This document shows positions 58,311 to 64,000 of a DNA stretch of 64,000 bases, piece after piece. The translations under genes were made by a program, and so were the position numbers. Within the stretch, counting starts at the first letter, position 1, and each line of letters begins with the position of its first letter. The stretch is from Actinophytocola xinjiangensis. Lineage in GTDB: Bacteria; Actinomycetota; Actinomycetes; Mycobacteriales; Pseudonocardiaceae. The notes under the pieces were generated by a model that worked only from the letters and a program-made list of their open reading frames with translations, was not told the DNA's origin and did not search any database. Where the stretch lies: positions 1 through 64,000 of the forward strand of contig NZ_MSIF01000013.1 of the NCBI RefSeq assembly GCF_001921215.1. The letters are read 5' to 3'.

Positions 58311-60577
58311 CACGCCTCCACGTACTTGCGCAGGTGCCGCGCGGTCAGCGAGTCGCCGGTCGCCACCAGCTCGGCGGGGGTGCCGGTGAACACGATCTGA
58401 CCGCCGTCGTGGCCGGCGCCGGGGCCCAGGTCGATGAGCCAGTCGGCGTGGGCCATCACGGCCTGGTGGTGCTCGATCACGATCACCGTGTTGCCCTGCT
58501 CGATCAGGCGGTCCAGCAGCGCCAGCAGCTGGTCGACGTCGGCCAGGTGCAGGCCGGTGGTCGGCTCGTCGAGCACGTACGTCGCCCGCTTCTCGGCCAT
58601 GTGGATCGCCAGCTTCAGGCGCTGCCGCTCGCCGCCGGACAGGGTGGTCAGCGGCTGACCGAGCTTGAGGTAGCCGAGGCCGACGTCGGCCAACCGGTTG
58701 AGGATCAGCCGCGCCTGGCCGGACGGGAAGAACTCCCGCGCCTGGGCCACCGACATGGCGAACACCTCGGCGATGTTCCTGCCGCGCAACGTGTGCGTCA
58801 GCACCTCGGCGGTGAACCGCCGCCCGCCGCACTCCTCGCACACCGAGGCGACGCCGGCCATCATCGCCAGGTCCGTGTACACCAGGCCGATGCCCTTGCA
58901 CTTGGGGCAGGCGCCCTCCGAGTTCGCGCTGAACAGCGACGCCTTCACCCCGTTGGCCTTGGCGAACGCCGCCCGGATCGGGTCGAGCAGGCCCGAGTAG
59001 GTCGCCGGGTTGCTGCGCCGCGAACCCCGGATCGCCGACTGGTCGACCACGATCACGTCCTCGCGGGTGGACAGCGAGCCGTGGATCAGGGAGCTCTTGC
59101 CGGAGCCGGCGACCCCGGTGACGACGGTCAGCACACCCAGCGGGACGTCCACACTCACATCGCGCAGGTTGTGCAGGTTCGCGTCCTTGATCGGCAACGT
59201 GCCGGTCGGCTGGCGAACGTCGGTTCGCAGTGACGCGCGGTGGTCCAGGTGGCGGCCGGTGAGCGTGTCGGAGGCCCGCAGGCCGGGGACGTCACCGGTG
59301 TAGCAGACCTGCCCGCCGGCCGACCCCGCGCCGGGCCCGAGGTCGACGACGTGGTCGGCGATCTCGATCGTCTCCGGCTTGTGCTCCACCACGAGCACGG
59401 TGTTTCCCTTGTCCCGCAAGCGGGTCAGCAGGTCGTTCATCCTGGCGATGTCGTGCGGGTGCAGGCCGACGGTCGGCTCGTCGAACACGTAGGTGACGTC
59501 GGTGAGGCTGGACCCGAGGTGCCGCACCATCTTCACGCGCTGTGCCTCACCGCCCGACAACGTGCCGGACTCGCGGTCAAGGCTCAGGTAGCCCAGGCCG
59601 ATCTCGACCAGCGACTCCAGCGTCTCCCGCAGCGTGGCGACCAGCGGCGCCACCGACTCGTCGGTGAGCCCGCGGACGAACTCGGCCAAGTCGCTGATCT
59701 GCATGGCCGAACACTCGGCGATGTTGCGCCCGGCGATCCGCGAGGACAGCGCCGCCTCGTTGAGGCGCGCGCCGCCACACGCGTCACACACCTTGAACGT
59801 GACCGCGCGGTCGACGAACGCGCGGATGTGCGCCTGCATCGACTCGCGGTCCTTGGACAGGTACAGCCGCTTGACCTTGACCACGAGCCCCTCATAGGTC
59901 GTGTTCATCTCGGCCAGCCTGACCTTGGTCGACGGCTTGTACAGGAAGTCGTCCCACTCCTGGTCGGTGAACTCGCGCAGCTTCTTGTCCGGGTCGTAGA
60001 ACCCGGAGTCGGCCATGCCCTTCCAGTACCAGGAGCCGACGGTGAAGTTCGGGACGGTGATCGCGCCCTCGTTGAGCGAGAGGTTCCGGTCGACCAGACC
60101 GTCGACGTCCACATCGGACACACGGCCGAGGCCCTCGCAGGCCGGGCACATGCCCTCGGCCAGGTTGAAGCTGAACGCACCGGACGTGCCGACGTGCGGC
60201 TCGCCCAGGCGGCTGAACACGATCCGCAGCATGGTGTGCGCGTCGGTGGCGGTGCCGACCGTGGACCGCGCGTTGGCGCCCATCCGCTCCTGGTCGACGA
60301 CGATCGCCGCGCTCAGGTTGCGCAGCCCGTCGACGTCCGGGCGGCCGATGCTGGGCATGAAGGACTGGAGGAACGCCGTGTACGTCTCGTTGATCATCCG
60401 CTGCGACTCGGCGGCGATCGTGCCGAACACCAGCGAGGACTTCCCCGAGCCGGACACGCCGGTGAAGACCGTCAGTCGCCGCTTGGGGATGTCGACGCTG
60501 ACATCTCGCAGGTTGTTCTCCCTGGCGCCGCGGACCTCGATGAGTTCGTGACCGTCCGCGGGATGCGCGTTACCCAA
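58310..60577 (-). CDS. UvrA-like ABC ATPase (drug-resistance/DrrC-type)
   Basis: A 755-residue tandem ABC protein of the short UvrA class. Two ATPase halves are complete: FTGVSGSGKSSLVFGT with SGGEAQRVKMVRHLG and VFDEPTVGLHP in the first, then VTGVAGSGKSSLIHGS with SGGERQRLKLAIHMAEKR and VLDEPTTGLHLADV in the second. Cys pairs are CPACEGLG, CDACGG, CPKCKGIG and CEECGG. It lacks the full UvrB-binding and insertion domains of canonical UvrA (about 950 residues), like the daunorubicin-resistance protein DrrC. The start is TTG 60577 with AAGGAG eight bases upstream. It faces a TetR gene across an operator-like repeat. Confidence 0.88.
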   Translation of the reverse strand: MGNAHPADGHELIEVRGARENNLRDVSVDIPKRRLTVFTGVSGSGKSSLVFGTIAAESQRMINETYTAFLQSFMPSIGRPDVDGLRNLSAAIVVDQERMGANARSTVGTATDAHTMLRIVFSRLGEPHVGTSGAFSFNLAEGMCPACEGLGRVSDVDVDGLVDRNLSLNEGAITVPNFTVGSWYWKGMADSGFYDPDKKLREFTDQEWDDFLYKPSTKVRLAEMNTTYEGLVVKVKRLYLSKDRESMQAHIRAFVDRAVTFKVCDACGGARLNEAALSSRIAGRNIAECSAMQISDLAEFVRGLTDESVAPLVATLRETLESLVEIGLGYLSLDRESGTLSGGEAQRVKMVRHLGSSLTDVTYVFDEPTVGLHPHDIARMNDLLTRLRDKGNTVLVVEHKPETIEIADHVVDLGPGAGSAGGQVCYTGDVPGLRASDTLTGRHLDHRASLRTDVRQPTGTLPIKDANLHNLRDVSVDVPLGVLTVVTGVAGSGKSSLIHGSLSTREDVIVVDQSAIRGSRRSNPATYSGLLDPIRAAFAKANGVKASLFSANSEGACPKCKGIGLVYTDLAMMAGVASVCEECGGRRFTAEVLTHTLRGRNIAEVFAMSVAQAREFFPSGQARLILNRLADVGLGYLKLGQPLTTLSGGERQRLKLAIHMAEKRATYVLDEPTTGLHLADVDQLLALLDRLIEQGNTVIVIEHHQAVMAHADWLIDLGPGAGHDGGQIVFTGTPAELVATGDSLTARHLRKYVEA

Positions 60578-60599
60578 TGCACTCTCTCCTTCTGGGGTG

Positions 60600-60624
60600 T
60601 ACAGTGATGATACTTTACGCTGTA
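60600..60624. promoter_or_regulatory. Shared operator/promoter for the TetR and UvrA-like genes
   Basis: TACAG-N15-CTGTA spans the centre of the 60-base divergent gap. On the minus strand TTACAG and TGTACA, 16 bases apart, could serve the UvrA-like gene. On the plus strand AAGGAGA (60624-60630) precedes the TetR start. Self-repression by the TetR protein is the expected arrangement. Confidence 0.6.
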
Positions 60625-60637
60625 AGGAGATACTAGG

Positions 60638-61429
60638 GTGGTGGTCTTCGCCGGGCAGGGCGACGCCCGCCGGTCGATGGAGCTGCTGTGGCGCGCCCCC
60701 GCGCCCGACGAGGTGCGCCCCGGCCCCAAGCCGGCGCTGACCCTCGACGCGATCCTCGACGCGGCCATCGCGATCGCCGACGAGCAGGGCATGGACGCGC
60801 TGTCGATGCGCGCGGTCGGCCAGCGCGTCGGCCGCACCGGCATGGCGCTCTACACCTACGTGCCGAACAAGAACGAGCTGATCGACCTGATGTACGACCG
60901 GGTGCACGCCGAACTGCCCGACGGCCCCCCGGCCGACGACGGCTGGCGCCCTGGCGTCGAGGCGTGGGCGGGGGAGCTGTGGGCGTTCTACCAGCGGCAC
61001 CCGTGGGTGCTGCGGGTCTCCCAGGTCCGCCCGGTGCTCGGGCCGCACGAGTACGCGGTGGTCGAGTCGGCGGCGCGGATCCTGCGGGTCAGCGGTCTGT
61101 CGGCACCGCTGCTGCTGCGCACGATCAGCACGCTGTTCCACTTCGTCCGTGGCGCGGCACAGACCGTCGCCGAGGCCCGGCTGGCCGCGCGCGCGACCGG
61201 AACGTCCAACGAGGACTGGTGGTTCGCGCGCTCGGCGCTGATGCCCGAGGTCGCCCCGGACTTCGCGCGGCGCTACCCGACGATCGTCGGACTGTCCACC
61301 GAGGACACGTTCCGGGTGCCGGAGGGCGAGCCGTACCTGGAGGCCCAGGCGGCGGAGACGTTCCGGGTGGGGCTGGGGCTCATCCTCGACGGGGTCGAGG
61401 CCGCGTTGCCAGGAACTCCTCGAACGTGA
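60638..61429 (+). CDS. TetR/AcrR-family regulator (TetR_C_1 type)
   Basis: A 263-residue TetR-like repressor. Before the helix-turn-helix lies an extension rich in charged residues (MELLWRAPAPDEVRPGPKPA), then LTLDAILDAAIAIADEQGMD, ALSMRAVGQRVGRTGMALYT and YVPNKNELIDLMYD. The C-terminal ligand domain includes VLRVSQVRPVLGPHEYAVVE. GTG 60638 is seven bases behind AAGGAGA. Its divergent position relative to the UvrA-like/SIP genes suggests that it represses them until an antibiotic-like ligand appears. Its last 50 bases overlap the convergent SDR gene. Confidence 0.9.
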   Translation: MVVFAGQGDARRSMELLWRAPAPDEVRPGPKPALTLDAILDAAIAIADEQGMDALSMRAVGQRVGRTGMALYTYVPNKNELIDLMYDRVHAELPDGPPADDGWRPGVEAWAGELWAFYQRHPWVLRVSQVRPVLGPHEYAVVESAARILRVSGLSAPLLLRTISTLFHFVRGAAQTVAEARLAARATGTSNEDWWFARSALMPEVAPDFARRYPTIVGLSTEDTFRVPEGEPYLEAQAAETFRVGLGLILDGVEAALPGTPRT

Positions 61430-62096
61430 TCACGCCCCGCGCCGGCCCCAGGTTGGCGCCGCAGCGGTAGCCGCGCATCACCGCGCCCGGCAGCGGGATC
61501 CGCAGGGCGCGGCGGTCGGCGAAGTCCTCGACCGGCCGGACCTGCGGCCCGCCGAAGTCCTCGGCCCGCCCGACGGCCGGACCGTCGGCCAGTTCGACGA
61601 GCCGCCCGGCGACGTCGCGCACGTCGACCGGCTGGACGCGCAGGCCGGCCGGGACCAGCAGGACGGGCAGGCGGCGCTGGACGGTGAACAGGCGCAGCAC
61701 GAGGTCGTGGAACTGGGTGGCGCGCAGGGTGGTCCAGGGCAGGCCGGAGGTCGCCAGCAGGTGTTCGACCGCGAGCTTGGTCCGGTAGTAGGGCAGCGGG
61801 ATGGCGTCGACACCGACGATCGAGACGAACACGACGTGCGGGCGGCCGGCGCGCAGCGCGGCGTCGACGAGGTTGCGGGCGTGGGTCAGGTCGTGTCGGC
61901 CCAGCGCGGTCGCGCAGTGGATCACCGTGTCCACACCGGACAGTGCGGCGTCGAGGCCGGCCCCGGTGCGCAGGTCGCCCCGGACCTCACCGGTGCTTCG
62001 GCTCAGCACGCGCGGAGGCGTTCCCCGCTCGGTGAGCCGCTCGACGACCGCGCGCCCGAGCGTTCCGGTGCCTCCGGTGACCAGAGTGGTGTCCAC
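61380..62096 (-). CDS. NAD(P)-binding SDR, NmrA-like
   Basis: A 238-residue atypical SDR. The N-terminal motif TTLVTGGTGTLGRAVVERL and the second cofactor motif VDTVIHCATALGRHDLTHAR are clear. YYRTKLAVEHLLATSGLPWT shows the YxxxK-like pair seen in NmrA/HSCARG-type proteins. No strict catalytic Ser is assignable, so it may be a redox sensor or reductase. GTG 62096 is the start. The gene converges with the TetR gene and overlaps it by 50 bases. Confidence 0.85.
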   Translation of the reverse strand: MDTTLVTGGTGTLGRAVVERLTERGTPPRVLSRSTGEVRGDLRTGAGLDAALSGVDTVIHCATALGRHDLTHARNLVDAALRAGRPHVVFVSIVGVDAIPLPYYRTKLAVEHLLATSGLPWTTLRATQFHDLVLRLFTVQRRLPVLLVPAGLRVQPVDVRDVAGRLVELADGPAVGRAEDFGGPQVRPVEDFADRRALRIPLPGAVMRGYRCGANLGPARGVITFEEFLATRPRPRRG

Positions 62097-62198
62097 CCGG
62101 CCAGCCTCCCAGACTCACCCGTTCGAGGGTCGGGCCACCCGATCAGGTTCTCCTGTGGTCGAGAACCCTGACAACGCGCGAGCAAACCGGGGAACCGG

Positions 62199-62224
62199 GT
62201 GTGGTGGGAGTTCGTGAAGGGTAT
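62199..62224 (+). promoter_or_regulatory. Sigma-F-like promoter of the small repeat protein gene
   Basis: GTGT (62199-62202) and GGGTAT (62219-62224) are 16 bases apart, one mismatch from the GTTT-N15-17-GGGTAT pattern also seen before the anti-sigma gene. The expected start lies about 20 bases before the ribosome site of the gene at 62252. Confidence 0.45.
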
Positions 62225-62251
62225 CCGTCGCGCGGGACGGAGGAGAACGCC

Positions 62252-62443
62252 ATGACTGTGCACGCTCGTCAGGTGGCCCGGCACTGCCGGGAGCAGATGG
62301 CCGCGCGTGACGAGGACCAGCGCGACGAACACTGCGACCAACACCGCGACCAACACCGCGACCAACACCAGGCCAACCAACCCGACACACCGCCTCTCGA
62401 GGAAACCCGCCCGATGTCCCGGGAAGAGGCCCTGAGGGCTTGA
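62252..62443 (+). CDS. Small hydrophilic protein with DQHR repeats, 63 residues
   Basis: Not a recognised family. ATG 62252 has a strong GGAGGAG site (62239-62245). The protein is highly polar: TVHARQVARHCREQMAARDE, then a tandem DQHRDQHRDQHQANQ coded by three perfect 12-base repeats (GCGACCAACACC, 62334-62369) plus a degenerate fourth (62322-62333), and an acidic/proline C-terminus with REEALRA. Histidine and Asp/Gln density would suit metal binding or an unfolded stress protein. A SigF-like promoter precedes it and a strong hairpin follows, so it stands as a complete transcription unit. Confidence 0.6.
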   Translation: MTVHARQVARHCREQMAARDEDQRDEHCDQHRDQHRDQHQANQPDTPPLEETRPMSREEALRA

Positions 62444-62448
62444 CGATC

Positions 62449-62480
62449 CCGCCGCGCCCGGTGCCGCCCGGGCGCGGCGG
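62449..62480. terminator. Hairpin terminator after the small repeat protein gene
   Basis: A perfect 13-bp stem CCGCCGCGCCCGG/CCGGGCGCGGCGG with a six-base loop, five bases after the TGA. Confidence 0.75.
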
Positions 62481-62551
62481 CGTCACTCCATCGGGGGATG
62501 TTCGGGGCGTCGCGGCGGGGCGGGTTCGTGGGACTGCACAACAGTTGCCGC

Positions 62552-64000
62552 ATGGAGACGGGGAAGACGGCGGAGACGAGGTCCGCGCCGAGCACCGGGT
62601 TCTTCGGGCATCCGCGAGCCCTGGGGAACCTGTTCGGCCTGGAGATGTGGGAACGCTTCTCGTTCTACGGGATGCAGGGGATCCTCACCATCTACCTCTA
62701 CTACTCGGCCGCCGACGGCGGACTCGGGCTGTCCGAGGGCACGGCCACCAGCATCGTCGGTGCCTACGGCGGGCTGGTGTACCTGTCGACGATCGTCGGG
62801 GCCTGGTTGGCCGACCGCGTCGCCGGGTCCGAGCGGGTGCTGTTCCTCAGCGCCGTGATGATCATGTGCGGGCACATCTGCCTCGCGCTGCTGCCCGGGT
62901 TCACCGGTGTGGGGGCGGGGCTGGTGCTGATCGCGGTGGGCAGCGGCGGGCTCAAGGCGAACGCGACCTCGCTGGTGGGACGGCTGTACGCGCCAGAGGA
63001 CGAGCGGCGGGACGCGGGGTTCTCGCTGTTCTACCTCGGGGTCAACCTTGGCGCGTTCATCGGGCCGCTGCTGACCGGGCTGGCGCAGCAGAACCTGGGC
63101 TTCCACTACGGGTTCGGGCTGGCCGCGATCGGCATGGCGGCCGGGCTCGTCCAGTACTCCCTGGGGCGAGCGAACCTGAGCTCGGACGCGAACGAGGTGC
63201 CCAACCCGCTGCCGCCCGGGCGCCGGGGCTGGGTCGCGGCGGGCGCGGCGGTGGTGGTCGCCGGGATCGTGCTGGTGGTGATGGCCGGGGTGGTGACGGC
63301 GGCGAACCTGGCCAACGTGACCGTGGTGGTGATCATCGTGGCGGCGGTGGCGTACTTCGCGGTGATCCTGTCCAGCCGGCGGATCACGGCGCTGGAGCGC
63401 CGCCGGGTCGCCAGCTTCATCCCGTTGTTCCTGGCGAGCTTCGTGTTCTTCTCGTTGTTCCAGCAGCAGTTCACCGTGCTGGTCATCTACACCGACCAGC
63501 GCCTGGACCGCACGATCTTCGGCTGGGAGATGCCGGTGTCCTGGGCGAACTCGATCAACCCGGTGTTCATCATCCTGCTGGCCGCCGTGTTCGCCGCGCT
63601 GTGGACCAGGCTGGGGCCGCGGCAACCCTCGACGCCGGTCAAGTTCGCGCTCGGCACGATCTTCATGGGCGTGGCGTTCCTGTGTTTCCTGCCGTGGTCG
63701 GGCGGCACCGGCAACACCACGCCGCTGATCGCGCTGGTCGGCATCATCCTGCTGTTCACGATCGGCGAGCTGCTGCTCTCGCCGGTCGGGCTGTCGGTGT
63801 CGACCAAGCTCGCGCCGGCGCTGTTCCGCACGCAGATGGTGGCGCTGAACTTCCTGTCGGTCGCGCTCGGCACGGCCGCGGCCGGGTCGTTCGCCAAGTA
63901 CTACTCGGTGGACGACGAGGGCGGGTACTTCCTGGTCGTCGGCGGGGTCGCGGTGGCGTTCGGGATCCTGTTGTGGGTGGTGAGCCCGTTCATCCGGCGG
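62552..64000 (+). CDS. POT-family proton-dependent oligopeptide transporter, 3' end outside window
   Basis: An open frame of 483 codons runs to the window edge without stop. The N-terminus carries the POT signature: LGNLFGLEMWERFSFYGMQG (with the ERFSFY motif used in proton coupling), then DRVAGSERVLFLSAVMIMCG and GSGGLKANATSLVGRLY. Further on, FYLGVNLGAFIGPLLTGLAQ and FSLFQQQFTVLVIYTDQRLD also match the DtpT/PepT group, as does LLFTIGELLLSPVGLSVSTK. It imports di- and tripeptides with protons; 12-14 helices are expected and about 11-12 are visible. No clear ribosome site precedes ATG 62552. Confidence 0.9.
   Translation, partial: METGKTAETRSAPSTGFFGHPRALGNLFGLEMWERFSFYGMQGILTIYLYYSAADGGLGLSEGTATSIVGAYGGLVYLSTIVGAWLADRVAGSERVLFLSAVMIMCGHICLALLPGFTGVGAGLVLIAVGSGGLKANATSLVGRLYAPEDERRDAGFSLFYLGVNLGAFIGPLLTGLAQQNLGFHYGFGLAAIGMAAGLVQYSLGRANLSSDANEVPNPLPPGRRGWVAAGAAVVVAGIVLVVMAGVVTAANLANVTVVVIIVAAVAYFAVILSSRRITALERRRVASFIPLFLASFVFFSLFQQQFTVLVIYTDQRLDRTIFGWEMPVSWANSINPVFIILLAAVFAALWTRLGPRQPSTPVKFALGTIFMGVAFLCFLPWSGGTGNTTPLIALVGIILLFTIGELLLSPVGLSVSTKLAPALFRTQMVALNFLSVALGTAAAGSFAKYYSVDDEGGYFLVVGGVAVAFGILLWVVSPFIRR

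Overview
The window is a 64 kb piece of a very GC-rich, gene-dense actinobacterial chromosome. Evidence for this is the near-total G/C third codon positions, frequent GTG starts, ATGA/GTGA gene overlaps, a SigB/SigF-type sigma factor with its RsbW-type anti-sigma factor, a Ku gene, and sugar ABC importers without a dedicated ATPase. A Pseudonocardiales-like host is a guess from gene content only. I saw no insertion sequence, prophage, CRISPR array, rRNA or tRNA.

Layout. 1-3589: the 3' end of a sucD-like gene, then a glyoxylate operon (hydroxypyruvate isomerase, tartronate-semialdehyde reductase, glyoxylate carboligase) closed by a hairpin terminator. 3683-7639: an unrecognised 468-residue protein, a LysR/luciferase-like oxidoreductase pair and a divergent short-chain dehydrogenase. 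7651-14207: an alpha-glucoside uptake and hydrolysis operon (GH13 enzyme, two permeases, binding lipoprotein) with a LacI-type regulator. 14218-21263: small and stress-related genes, including Ku, sigma factor/anti-sigma, a cysteine-free HesB-like protein, a dicarboxylate symporter, a flavin-fold protein and an orphan antitoxin-like protein. 21317-27924: a two-component system divergent from a MacB/FtsX-type exporter, a secreted phospholipase-D-like protein and a solo sigma region 4 protein.

28027-41152 is the most distinctive region. On the minus strand lie an ABC importer of the nitrate/sulfonate/taurine type and an isochorismatase-fold amidase. Divergently, a plus-strand run of overlapping genes encodes a CoxG-like protein, a three-subunit molybdenum hydroxylase, an alpha/beta hydrolase, a UbiD decarboxylase, an IclR regulator, a UbiX prenyltransferase and an MFS transporter. 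I read this as a catabolic locus for an aromatic or heteroaromatic carboxylate whose substrate cannot be named from sequence.

41157-64000: GNAT and VOC genes, then two CNNM/CorC-family membrane genes preceded by a structured leader that encodes a 45-codon acidic/proline-containing peptide and folds the CNNM start codon into a hairpin (the best regulatory candidate in the window). Next come an orphan ORC/CDC6-like ATPase and a minus-strand block with a threonine-synthase-like enzyme, a polar amino-acid ABC importer and a PLP decarboxylase. The window ends with a large secreted M14 peptidase beside a GntR regulator, a UvrA-like ATPase with a siderophore-interacting-type protein under a divergent TetR gene, a small repeat-containing gene with a SigF-like promoter, and the start of a POT-family peptide transporter cut by the window edge.
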